DNA from: Alcanivorax sp.
Lineage (GTDB): Bacteria; Pseudomonadota; Gammaproteobacteria; Pseudomonadales; Alcanivoracaceae
Length of the DNA: 64,000 nucleotides
Direction: 5' to 3'
NCBI GenBank assembly: GCA_022449455.1
Contig: JAKUPL010000006.1
Coordinates: 62,001-126,000, forward strand
Shown: positions 27,548 through 36,294 of the stretch, one piece after another
How positions within the stretch are numbered: the first letter of the stretch is position 1
Layout: every line of letters begins with the position of its first letter
Notes under the pieces: generated by a model
Databases searched by the model: none
What the model was told of the DNA's origin: nothing
What the model saw: the letters and a program-made list of their open reading frames with translations, nothing else
Program-made: the position numbers and the translations under genes

Positions 27548-28226
27548 GCGCATCGCCCGCCGATTGCAGACGGGCCACCAGGTTCTCCACCTCCGACAAG
27601 GCATCGCGGATGGAGCGCTGTAACCGTTTGCCGCCTTCTTCCTGATACTCAATGGCCACTTCGTGGGTATTCTCGATGCCCATGAACGTCATCGCCGTGC
27701 GCACGCTGTCTTCCAGAAAATTCATGTGCGCCATGGGGCCGCCGGCGCTCTGCCCGTGGCCGCCCCGGGACGCCAGAATCACCGCGTGACGAGGGCGATC
27801 CGCAAGCAGCGGCACGAAGGGCTCCTCGGTGTTCTCCGCATCGAAACTCACGGTGCGCTCCAGGCGCACGATCTGGTCGATCCAGGCCTTGAAGGCCGCC
27901 GGATAACTGAAGTTATAGAGCGGCACGCCCAACACCAGCACATCCGCGGCGATCACCTCGTCCACCAGGGTATCGCTCTCCGCCAGGGCCGCCGCCATGC
28001 GCGCGGAACGGCTCTCCGTGGGCGTGAACGCGGCTTCGATCCAGTCCACCGTCAGCAGCGACGGCGGCCGCGCCCCCAGATCCCGGCGCGTCACCGGGTC
28101 CTCCGGGCGGGCGGCCTTCCACTGCTCGATGAAATGATGGCTGAGGCGGCGGCTCAGGGAGCCGTGCTCATGGGTACCGGCCCGCCCAGGGCGGGGGCTG
28201 GCGTCGAGATGCAGCAAACGGGTCAT
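27489..28226 (-). CDS. FMN-dependent NADH-azoreductase-like protein (flavodoxin-like fold)
   Basis: A 245-residue protein of the AzoR/NQO family. L-H-L-D-A-S-P-R-P at the N-terminus is the FMN phosphate loop; V-P-L-Y-N-F-S-Y-P-A-A-F-K-A-W-I-D near 105-120 and S-R-G-G near 155 line the flavin site. It likely reduces quinones or azo/nitroaromatic compounds with NAD(P)H. It is about 40 residues longer than E. coli AzoR, and its tail is encoded antisense to rlmA. A LysR gene diverges upstream and probably controls it. Confidence 0.85.
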   Translation of the reverse strand: MTRLLHLDASPRPGRAGTHEHGSLSRRLSHHFIEQWKAARPEDPVTRRDLGARPPSLLTVDWIEAAFTPTESRSARMAAALAESDTLVDEVIAADVLVLGVPLYNFSYPAAFKAWIDQIVRLERTVSFDAENTEEPFVPLLADRPRHAVILASRGGHGQSAGGPMAHMNFLEDSVRTAMTFMGIENTHEVAIEYQEEGGKRLQRSIRDALSEVENLVARLQSAGDALNQGHYQCHARIASGVHPR

Positions 28227-28373
28227 CGGTTCTCTCCTTGGTTCGGGTTGTTGCTGAGTGAAACTGCCTCACCCATGCTTGACACCCGCACCATGAAACC
28301 CGACGCTCATTTCGGCGACAAACGACCTTTTTTTGCCGGAACGGCAAAATAAAATTCACCCATCAGGATCGAG

Positions 28374-29258
28374 ATGACCGCCCGAAAACTGCCCTCTCTC
28401 TCCGCCCTGCGCGCCTTCGAGGCAGCGGCCCGACACCGCAGCGCCAAACGCGCCGCCGAGGAACTGTCGGTAACGCCCACCGCCATCAGCCACCAGATCC
28501 GCCAGTTGGAAGAACAACTCGGCCTGGCTCTGTTCATCCGCAAGCCCCGCCAACTGGAACTGACGGTGCAGGGCCGGGAACTGCTGGCCACCGCCAGCGA
28601 CGCCTTCGACGCCCTGGCGGACACCGTGGCGCGCCTGCGCCCGGCGCCGGAACAACACACCGTCACCCTTTCCACCATCCCGGCGGTGGCGGCGCGCTGG
28701 CTGCTGCCGCGGGTCTGCGAACTGCGCGACGCCCACCCGGACCTGAACCTCAATCTGCAGATATCCCATCACCTGGTGCCCCTGGACGGCGTGGCCGCGG
28801 ACCTGGCGATCCGCTACGGCGCCGGCCACTGGCCCGGCCTGCGAGCGGAGAAGCTGTTCGACAACACCTTCGTGCCCGCCTGCAGCCCGACCCTGGGCGT
28901 GCGCACCCATGAGGACCTGCCCCTCGCCACCTTGATCCACTACGAACCCCCCAACCACAAAGGCGCCCTGCTCAGCTGGCCGGCCTGGCAAAAGCTCGCC
29001 CGGGTGCCCGGCCTGGACATCAGCAAGGGACTGGTCTTTTCCGACGAAACCCACACCATCGCCGCCGCCCTGGGCGGCCAGGGCATCGCGCTGATGAGCC
29101 GCACCCTGATCGCCGAGGAACTGGCCGACGGCCGGCTGGTGGAACCCTTCGGCCCGGAACTGCCCGGCGAGCCCTTCCACCTGGTCTGCCCGCCGGAACG
29201 GCTCAAGGAACCGGCCATCCAGGCGGTGCGGGATTGGGTGCTGGGTCTGCACCGCTGA
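28374..29258 (+). CDS. LysR-family regulator (GcvA-like)
   Basis: A 294-residue regulator with the winged HTH at about residues 8-66 (L-S-A-L-R-A-F-E-A-A-A-R-H and T-A-I-S-H-Q-I-R-Q-L-E). The effector domain contains D-L-A-I-R-Y-G, the GcvA subgroup mark. AGGA precedes the ATG. It diverges from the azoreductase-like gene with 147 bases between, which suggests it regulates that gene. Confidence 0.88.
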   Translation: MTARKLPSLSALRAFEAAARHRSAKRAAEELSVTPTAISHQIRQLEEQLGLALFIRKPRQLELTVQGRELLATASDAFDALADTVARLRPAPEQHTVTLSTIPAVAARWLLPRVCELRDAHPDLNLNLQISHHLVPLDGVAADLAIRYGAGHWPGLRAEKLFDNTFVPACSPTLGVRTHEDLPLATLIHYEPPNHKGALLSWPAWQKLARVPGLDISKGLVFSDETHTIAAALGGQGIALMSRTLIAEELADGRLVEPFGPELPGEPFHLVCPPERLKEPAIQAVRDWVLGLHR

Positions 29259-29271
29259 AGCAAAACACCCG

Positions 29272-29598
29272 TTATGCAGTTCTGGGCCCTAAAAGAATGA
29301 CACCGGCGCCGACCAAACAGATCCCGGCCCCCAGCAGATCCCAGCGATCCGGCGCCCGGTGCTCCACGACCCACAGCCAGAGCAGCGACATCACGATGTA
29401 GACCCCGCCATAGGCGGCATAAGCACGACCGGCGTAATCGGTGTCCACCAGGCTGAGCAGCCAAGCGAACAGCGCCAGACTCAGCAGGCCCGGCACCAGC
29501 CACAGCGGCGACTTCTCCAGCCGCCACCAGGCCCACACGGAGAAACAACCGGCGATCTCCGCCAGGGCGGCGGCGACATACAAGAAGGGCGTGATCAC
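29272..29598 (-). CDS. ynfA: YnfA/UPF0060 family membrane protein
   Basis: A 108-residue four-helix membrane protein with the family signature A-L-A-E-I-A-G-C-F and [13 protein letters not shown] chose the GTG at 29598: it gives exactly the length of E. coli YnfA and overlaps the stop of the upstream small gene as GTGA. A TTG at 29619 would add 7 residues. The function is uncertain; some relatives act as small exporters. Confidence 0.85.
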   Translation of the reverse strand: MITPFLYVAAALAEIAGCFSVWAWWRLEKSPLWLVPGLLSLALFAWLLSLVDTDYAGRAYAAYGGVYIVMSLLWLWVVEHRAPDRWDLLGAGICLVGAGVILLGPRTA

Positions 29599-29720
29599 GA
29601 GTGCAAGGTCAATGTACAAAGATCACCGTGCTCATAGGCATCAAGACGGGCTTCCGCCTCTTCCGCCCAAAGATCGTCCAGCGCCTGATTGATAATGTCC
29701 TCGGTTGAACTCATCGCCAT
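29595..29720 (-). CDS. Small antitoxin-like protein (addiction-module family, truncated)
   Basis: A 41-residue frame. [19 protein letters not shown] resembles the C-terminal part of addiction-module antitoxins of the TIGR02574 type, which usually have 70-80 residues and a RelE partner next to them; none is here. Its stop overlaps the ynfA GTG by 4 bases, so it may now serve to couple ynfA translation. The start is uncertain (29714, 29720 or 29744). Confidence 0.5.
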   Translation of the reverse strand: MAMSSTEDIINQALDDLWAEEAEARLDAYEHGDLCTLTLHS

Positions 29721-29784
29721 ACACCGCGTTGCAAGACTTCTCATACAGAGTAGCCACGGACAGCGGCGCAGACCAGATCTCACC

Positions 29785-30017
29785 GGGGTCGGACCACAGT
29801 TACTTATTGATTTATAAGTGCCTTCCCGGCTTTTAAGCGGCTTTTTTGTCCTTAAACCGCCGATATGGGGCCCGAAAGCGGCGATTAAGAAAACAACGCG
29901 AAATGGATGCCCCTAGAAGCACGGATTTGCCGCCAAAAGCAGCCCTATAAGGCAAAAAAAACGGCCTATCGGGGCATCGATATTCATTAAATCAAGGGGT
30001 TGGCGAGGTCCGACCCC
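29785..30017. mobile_element. MITE-like repeat element, copy 2 (233 bp)
   Basis: It starts GGGGTCGGACC at 29785 and ends with the complement at 30007-30017. Its body aligns with copy 1, including TTACTTATTGATTTATAA and the AAATCAA-GGG right shoulder, with scattered substitutions. Non-coding. It lies between the small antitoxin-like gene and the 3' end of paaK. Confidence 0.75.
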
Positions 30018-30086
30018 GCCCCCGGAGGGGCCGGCCGGCGCCGGGCGGCGCGGCCGGTAGCGCGGTGAGCGCGCGTTGGGACGTGA

Positions 30087-31400
30087 TTATTTGGGGCGGT
30101 TGTCGAAGACGTGTTTGGCTTTGCCTTCGGAGCGGGCCAGGGTGCCGGGGGCGGCCAGGTCCACTTTGGTGCTGATGCCGATGTGGGTTTTGACCCGGTG
30201 CTGCAGCTCCTTGACCACTTCCACGGTGAGAGTCTCGGCCTGGAGCGCGGCTTCCGGTTTCAGCTCCACGCGCACGGTGACGTGATCCAGGTTGCCTTCC
30301 TTTTCCACGTGAATCTCGTAGTGCGGGGCCAGGGCCTCGATCTTGAGAATCTGCTCTTCCACCTGGGTGGGGAACACGTTCACGCCGCGGATGATCAGCA
30401 TGTCGTCGCTGCGGCCGGTGATCTTGTCGATGCGGCGCATGGGGCGGGCCTGGCCGGGCAGCAGCCGGGTCAGGTCGCGGGTGCGGTAGCGGATGATCGG
30501 CAGCGCTTCCTTGCTGAGCGAGGTGAATACCAGCTCGCCGTATTCGCCGTCGGGCAGCACTTCGCCGGTTTCCGGGTTGATGATCTCCGGATAGAAGTGG
30601 TCTTCCCAGATGGTCGGGCCGTCCTTGGTTTCGATGCATTCCATGCCGACGCCGGGGCCCATCACTTCGGAGAGGCCGTAGATGTCCAGGGCATGGATGC
30701 CGAGACGCGCCTCCAGCTCCTCGCGCATGGTCTGGGTCCAGGGCTCGGCGCCGAAGATGCCCACCCGCAGGCTGGAGGCTTTCGGGTCCAGGCCCTGGCG
30801 CTCCATCTCATCGGCGATGTTGAGCATGTAGGAGGGCGTGACCATGATGATGTCCGGCTTGAAGTCGTTGATCAGCTGGACTTGTTTCTCGGTCTGTCCG
30901 CCGGACATGGGGATCACGGTGCAACCCAGACGCTCGGCGCCGTAGTGAGCCCCCAGGCCGCCGGTGAACAGGCCGTAGCCGTAGGCCACGTGCACCTTGT
31001 CACCGGCATGGCCGCCGCCGGCGCGGATCGAGCGCGCCATCACGTCGGACCACACGTCGATGTCATTCTGGGTGTAGGCCACCACAGTGGGTTTGCCGGT
31101 GGTGCCGCTGGAGGCGTGCACGCGCACCACGTCGCGCATGGGCACCGCCACCATGCCGAACGGGTAGTTGTCGCGCAGGTCGTTCTTCACCGTGAACGGG
31201 AAGTGCCGCAGGTCGTCCAGGCTGCGCAGATCGTAAGGGTGCACGCCGGCGTCATCGAAGCTCTTCCGATAGAAGGGCACGTTGTTGTAAGCGTGGGTGA
31301 GGCTCCAGCGCATGCGATCGAGCTGCAGTTCGCGGAGCTGGGCGACGTCGCTCATCTCCACCGAGTCGAAACGGTTCTCAAGGTTGAATGGCATATCCAT
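30087..31400 (-). CDS. paaK: Phenylacetate-CoA ligase
   Basis: A 437-residue AMP-forming ligase that activates phenylacetate with CoA and ATP, the first step of aerobic phenylacetate degradation. The P-loop S-S-G-T-T-G-K-P-T is at 97-105; D-I-Y-G-L-S-E-V-M-G-P-G-V and Y-R-T-R-D-L-T follow, with the mobile C-terminal domain from about 330. Normal PaaK length. It is the last gene of the paaG-I-J-K run, with 55 bases and a strong hairpin after paaJ. Confidence 0.95.
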   Translation of the reverse strand: MDMPFNLENRFDSVEMSDVAQLRELQLDRMRWSLTHAYNNVPFYRKSFDDAGVHPYDLRSLDDLRHFPFTVKNDLRDNYPFGMVAVPMRDVVRVHASSGTTGKPTVVAYTQNDIDVWSDVMARSIRAGGGHAGDKVHVAYGYGLFTGGLGAHYGAERLGCTVIPMSGGQTEKQVQLINDFKPDIIMVTPSYMLNIADEMERQGLDPKASSLRVGIFGAEPWTQTMREELEARLGIHALDIYGLSEVMGPGVGMECIETKDGPTIWEDHFYPEIINPETGEVLPDGEYGELVFTSLSKEALPIIRYRTRDLTRLLPGQARPMRRIDKITGRSDDMLIIRGVNVFPTQVEEQILKIEALAPHYEIHVEKEGNLDHVTVRVELKPEAALQAETLTVEVVKELQHRVKTHIGISTKVDLAAPGTLARSEGKAKHVFDNRPK

Positions 31401-31425
31401 CTCCGCCTCTCTTTATTCTCTAATG

Positions 31426-31446
31426 GCCGGGCGCGCCGCGCCCGGC
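31426..31446. repeat. Perfect GC-rich hairpin between paaJ and paaK
   Basis: GCCGGGCGCG and its complement are separated by one base. There is no T-run on the minus strand, so it may stabilise mRNA ends or lower paaK expression. Confidence 0.5.
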
Positions 31447-31455
31447 TGCGTTGCT

Positions 31456-32660
<1,205 letters not shown>

Positions 32661-32664
<4 letters not shown>

Positions 32665-33122
32665 GCGTCGCCCTCCTGTTCATGAATCACCGGGCCACGG
32701 ATTTTGTAGGACTTGCCGCGGAACAGGGCGACCAGCTCACCATCGCCGTTGGTGACGCGCACGTCGTAAACGCCGGTGCGCCCTTTACGAGTCTGCTCCC
32801 GGGCGTCGGCAGTGAGGGTGTCGCCCAGCTTGCCTGGCGCCACGTATTCAATGGAGCAGCCGGAGGCCACGGTGGCTTCGTTATAGGAATTACAGGCGAA
32901 GGCGAAGGCCGAATCCGCCAGCGTGAAGATATAGCCACCGTGGCAGGAGTCGTGCCCCTGAATCATGGTCTCGGTGATCGGCATGGTGAGCACGGCGCGG
33001 CCGGGCGCCACGCTCTGCACTTGCATGTTCAGGGCCTGGCTGGCGCGGTCACGGGCAAACATGGCGTCGGCGCATTGCCGCGCCAGGGCGCCGGCATCCA
33101 CCGTGGCGGAGGATTCGGGCAT
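32661..33122 (-). CDS. paaI: Hydroxyphenylacetyl-CoA thioesterase
   Basis: A 153-residue hotdog-fold thioesterase. H-D-S-C-H-G-G-Y-I-F-T-L-A-D-S-A-F-A is the signature, with the catalytic Asp in that helix. It rescues CoA from dead-end acyl-CoAs in the phenylacetate pathway. GGGAGAG precedes the ATG; the stop overlaps paaJ. Confidence 0.94.
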
Positions 33123-33190
33123 GGTACTGCTCTCCCTGGGGACCCCGGCGCCAGAACCGCCAAGGCCCCTCTGCGTATGTATTTATTGAC

Positions 33191-33991
33191 TTATTGGCCC
33201 GAGAATTTCGGGCTGCGTTTTTCCATGAAGGCGGCGACACCTTCGCGGTAATCGGCGGTGCGGCCGGCCTGACGCTGCAGGTCGCGCTCCAGGTCGAGCT
33301 GGGTGTCCAGGTCGTTGGTGCCGCTTTCGTTGAGCGCCTGCTTGATCAGCGCCAGCCCACGGGTGGGCTGGGTGGCAAGATGGGCGGCCAGGCTGACGGC
33401 GGTGTCACGCAGGGCCTCGTCGTCCACCACTTGCCAGATCAGGCCCCAGGCCTCGGCCTGCTCGGCGCTGAGCTTATCGCCCAACATGGCCAGACCCTTG
33501 GCGCGGGCCAGCCCCACCTGGCGGGGCAGCTGCCAGGTGCCACCGGAATCCGGCACCAGCCCGATCTTGGCGAACGCCTGGGTAAAGCTGGCGGAGCGCG
33601 CCGCCAGCACGATGTCGCAGGCCAGGGCGATATTGGCGCCGGCGCCGGCGGCCACGCCGTTGACCGCGCACACCACCGGCACCGGCAGGGCGGTCAGGGT
33701 GCGAATCAGCGGGTTGTAATAGGTTTCGATGGAATAGCCCAGGTCCGGCATGTCGGCGCCGGGCGCCACGTTGCGGTCGGACAGATCCTGGCCCGCGCAG
33801 AAGCCGCGGCCGTTGCCAGTGAGCAGCAAGGCCCGGCAGTCGCCGGCCTCCACCGCCGTCTGCACTTCGGTGAGTGCCTGGCGCACCTCCTGGTGCATGG
33901 CTTCGTTGAAACTGTTGAGGCGATCCGGCCGATTGAGAACCAGAGTGGCCACGCCGTCGCGAAGCGAAAATTCGAGGGTGTCGTAGGCCAT
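33191..33991 (-). CDS. paaG: 2-(1,2-epoxy-1,2-dihydrophenyl)acetyl-CoA isomerase
   Basis: A 266-residue crotonase-fold enzyme that converts ring-1,2-epoxyphenylacetyl-CoA to the oxepin. G-R-G-F-C-A-G-Q-D-L-S-D-R-N supplies one oxyanion-hole amide, and A-K-I-G-L-V-P-D-S-G-G-T-W-Q-L-P-R is typical of PaaG. I chose the ATG at 33991 over frames reaching 34105. It is the first gene of the paaGIJK unit and diverges from paaY across 291 bases. Confidence 0.94.
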   Translation of the reverse strand: MAYDTLEFSLRDGVATLVLNRPDRLNSFNEAMHQEVRQALTEVQTAVEAGDCRALLLTGNGRGFCAGQDLSDRNVAPGADMPDLGYSIETYYNPLIRTLTALPVPVVCAVNGVAAGAGANIALACDIVLAARSASFTQAFAKIGLVPDSGGTWQLPRQVGLARAKGLAMLGDKLSAEQAEAWGLIWQVVDDEALRDTAVSLAAHLATQPTRGLALIKQALNESGTNDLDTQLDLERDLQRQAGRTADYREGVAAFMEKRSPKFSGQ

Positions 33992-34074
33992 GGTGCGTCT
34001 CTTATCTCTCGTGACAGATGACGTGTGAGGAGTTTCCGAGCATAGCTCAAACATGACACCAGTCAATACATAAG

Positions 34075-34092
34075 ACACATATTCGTGTATCG
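34075..34092 (+). promoter_or_regulatory. Candidate PaaX site in the paaG-paaY gap
   Basis: ACACATATTCGTGTATCG contains ATTCGTGT, close to the core of the PaaX consensus remembered from E. coli. The same 8-mer occurs at 36120-36127 upstream of the ABC transporter. An ATGACAC motif lies nearby at 34053-34059. Confidence 0.45.
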
Positions 34093-34282
34093 CATTTGCG
34101 ATCAAAAGGATTCCATCGCCATCTTTTTTGGGAATTTTTTTATTTTAAAACAATTACTTGTAACAACGCCCTCGCCCCACCCCTTCATGTTACACGATTA
34201 GTCCTTTGATCGAGCATTACAGGTCATGTAGCTTATTCGGCCTACCTTTACGGCCCCGGCCCCGCTTTCCTGGAGACCCGCC

Positions 34283-34885
34283 ATGCCCTGTTATCAGCTT
34301 GAAGGCATCACCCCGGTGGTGCACCCGGACGCCTATGTGGACCCCACCGCGGTCCTGATCGGCGACGTGATCGTCGGCCCGGACTGTTACGTGGGCCCCT
34401 GCGCCAGCCTGCGCGGCGACTTCGGCCGCCTGATCCTGGAACGCGGCGCCAACTTGCAGGACACCTGCGTGATGCACGGCTTCCCCGGCACCGACACCAT
34501 CGTCGAGGAAGACGGCCACATCGGCCACGGCGCGGTGCTGCATGGCTGCCGCATCGGCCGCAACGCGATGGTGGGGATGAACGCGGTGATCCTGGACTAC
34601 GCGGAAATCGGCGAATCCTCCATCGTCGCCGCCGGCGCCCTGGTCAAGGGCCGCTTCACCTGCCCGCCGCGCTCCATGGTGATCGGCGCCCCGGCGGTGG
34701 TGAAACGCGAACTCAGCGAGGAAGAAGTGCGCTGGAAATACGAGGGAACCCTGGAATACCAGGAGCTGGCGCGTCGCTACCAGCGGGCGATGAAGCTCTG
34801 CGACCCGCTCACCGAGCAGGAAGCGGACCGCCCCCGCATGCAGACCAACAAGATCGCGCCGAAAGGCGAGGAAGCGGCGGGGTAG
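34283..34885 (+). CDS. paaY: Phenylacetate degradation protein PaaY (gamma-carbonic-anhydrase-like thioesterase)
   Basis: A 200-residue left-handed beta-helix protein with hexapeptide repeats (I-G-D-V-I-V-G-P-D-C-Y-V-G, then G-H-G-A-V-L-H-G-C-R-I-G-R-N-A-M-V-G-M). The metal-binding His residues lie in H-G-F-P, G-H-I-G-H-G and L-H-G. PaaY hydrolyses inhibitory 2-hydroxycyclohepta-1,4,6-triene-1-formyl-CoA. It diverges from paaG and is convergent with the repressor paaX. Confidence 0.92.
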   Translation: MPCYQLEGITPVVHPDAYVDPTAVLIGDVIVGPDCYVGPCASLRGDFGRLILERGANLQDTCVMHGFPGTDTIVEEDGHIGHGAVLHGCRIGRNAMVGMNAVILDYAEIGESSIVAAGALVKGRFTCPPRSMVIGAPAVVKRELSEEEVRWKYEGTLEYQELARRYQRAMKLCDPLTEQEADRPRMQTNKIAPKGEEAAG

Positions 34886-34928
34886 CAAGCTGCAACAAGG
34901 TGGCGATGGGGCCGTGCCGGTCAATGGC

Positions 34929-35107
34929 CAGTTGAAAGTTCAAAGTGAAAAGTTGAAAGGCCGTGGCCGCGCGGCTTTCCCGCGGCCTTCGGCCGGTTAG
35001 GGGCTTGCGGCTTGAAGCTTGTGGCTGCCGCTCTTCCCCGCGGGCACGGCTTTTCAGCCCCCACAACCCAACCCGCGTTTCAACTTTTCACTTTGAACTT
35101 TCAACTG
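34929..35107. repeat. Element bounded by a 30-bp perfect inverted repeat
   Basis: Bases 34929-34958 (starting CAGTTGAAAGTT) are exactly complementary to 35078-35107; pairing stops sharply at both ends of the arms. The 119 bases between are GC-rich, with GGCTTGCGGCTTGAAGCTTG-type sequence and no ORF. It fills the paaY-paaX convergent gap and ends 3 bases before the paaX stop. It could be a palindromic mobile repeat or a bidirectional terminator. Confidence 0.8.
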
Positions 35108-35110
35108 CCC

Positions 35111-36037
35111 CTATTCCAGCCCACCGAAACGCTGATAGAACCCGTCGCCGGCTTCCGGCAGCGGGCCCTGGGCGGTTTCCGCGTGCTGGCTGACCCAGGT
35201 TTCCGCGCCCTGGCCGGTGAGCCGGTAGAGGTTGCGGGCCAGCTGCCGGGCAGCGCGCCCCTCCCAATCGGCGGGCAGCAGTTCATCGGGCAGCAGCGGA
35301 TCGCGCAGCAGCAGCTTCCGGTATTCGTGAATCAGCAGGGTGCGCGCCAGAAAGCACTCCCGGGGCGGCAGGGTCCGCTCCTTGCGCATCTGATTCCACA
35401 GCGGCCGGAACTGATCGAGAAAGCCCCGATAGCCCTCGGCCAGGTGATCCAGATTCCAGGCTTCGCGTACCAGACGGCGCAGGGGCCGGGTGGCGAATTG
35501 ATCCACGGTATCGGTCTGGAACAGAATGACGTCGTCCAGAGCGCCCAGCTCCTGAAGGGAGGCGTTCAGTTCGGCGCGGTCCACGCCCGGGTGCGCCAGC
35601 ACCGTGGGCGCGAAGGCGCCAAAGCCCATCCACTCCAGTTCCTGGCGCACGTCCCGGCGACGGTCGGCGTCCAGTTGATTGAGGATCACCAGGGTCCAGG
35701 CGCCATCCCAGGCCGGCTGACCACCGGAGTACACGCGCTTGAAGGCTTTTTCGAAGCGCCGCCGACCGGCGCCGGTGAGGCCGTAATAACTGCGCCGGCC
35801 GACCTTCTCGGCGATCAGCCAGCCCTCGCGGGTGAGCCGGAACACGGAGGTGCGCACCAGGCGCTGGTTAACGCCCATGGGGGCCAGCAATTCGATCAGG
35901 CTGCCCAGCCAGACGGTGCCCCCGCGGGGCACGATCGCATCACCGAACACGGTGATAATCAGCGAGCCGGTGCGCAGCGGACGGCGCTGCTGAAAGCGTT
36001 TGATCAGCGTTTCCAGATGCTCGGACTGCAGGTCCAA
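35111..36037 (-). CDS. paaX: Phenylacetate degradation repressor PaaX
   Basis: A 308-residue GntR-like repressor released by phenylacetyl-CoA. R-P-L-R-T-G-S-L-I-I-T-V-F-G-D-A-I-V-P-R-G-G near residue 20 begins the winged-helix domain, and V-R-T-S-V-F-R-L is the recognition region; the PaaX dimerisation/effector domain follows. The start appears to be TTG at 36037, with AGGGG and TAGGG just upstream and an in-frame stop 5 codons before. It diverges from the ABC transporter operon. Confidence 0.93.
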   Translation of the reverse strand: MDLQSEHLETLIKRFQQRRPLRTGSLIITVFGDAIVPRGGTVWLGSLIELLAPMGVNQRLVRTSVFRLTREGWLIAEKVGRRSYYGLTGAGRRRFEKAFKRVYSGGQPAWDGAWTLVILNQLDADRRRDVRQELEWMGFGAFAPTVLAHPGVDRAELNASLQELGALDDVILFQTDTVDQFATRPLRRLVREAWNLDHLAEGYRGFLDQFRPLWNQMRKERTLPPRECFLARTLLIHEYRKLLLRDPLLPDELLPADWEGRAARQLARNLYRLTGQGAETWVSQHAETAQGPLPEAGDGFYQRFGGLE

Positions 36038-36104
36038 AACCCTATCCCCTTATGCGCCAACGGGCCCTCGAAAAGATTCGACATACTACCAAACGGCCCC
36101 TCTA

Positions 36105-36127
36105 TATGACACAAACAACACACGAAT
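36105..36127. promoter_or_regulatory. Candidate PaaX operator, distal
   Basis: TATGACACAAACAACAC (36105-36121) runs into ACACGAAT (36120-36127), the complement of ATTCGTGT found near paaG. It is one of two related 17-mers 63 bp apart. Confidence 0.45.
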
Positions 36128-36167
36128 TCCACGCTAAATCGGGCACTTGGCGGCATAGGTCCACTTT

Positions 36168-36184
36168 TATGACACATTAAACAC
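36168..36184. promoter_or_regulatory. Candidate PaaX operator, proximal
   Basis: TATGACACATTAAACAC matches the distal copy at 14 of 17 positions and ends 4 bases before the -35 box at 36189. Confidence 0.45.
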
Positions 36185-36188
36185 CTTA

Positions 36189-36217
36189 TTGACTTGCATG
36201 GCGTATCGCTTTATACC
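36189..36217 (+). promoter_or_regulatory. Sigma-70-type promoter of the branched-chain-type ABC operon
   Basis: TTGACT (36189-36194), 17-base spacer, TATACC (36212-36217). Good match and spacing, about 77 bases before the coding start. Confidence 0.6.
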
Positions 36218-36294
36218 TGTGCCTATCGTCGGGCCCGGATGGGACATCGGAGGCCCGCCATAAGAACAACTGGCATACGTTTAAAGGTGCGATA

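Noticed and set aside
34886-35110. CRISPR-like or coding content in the paaY-paaX gap
   Set aside because: There is a single inverted repeat pair, not an array, and no supported frame.
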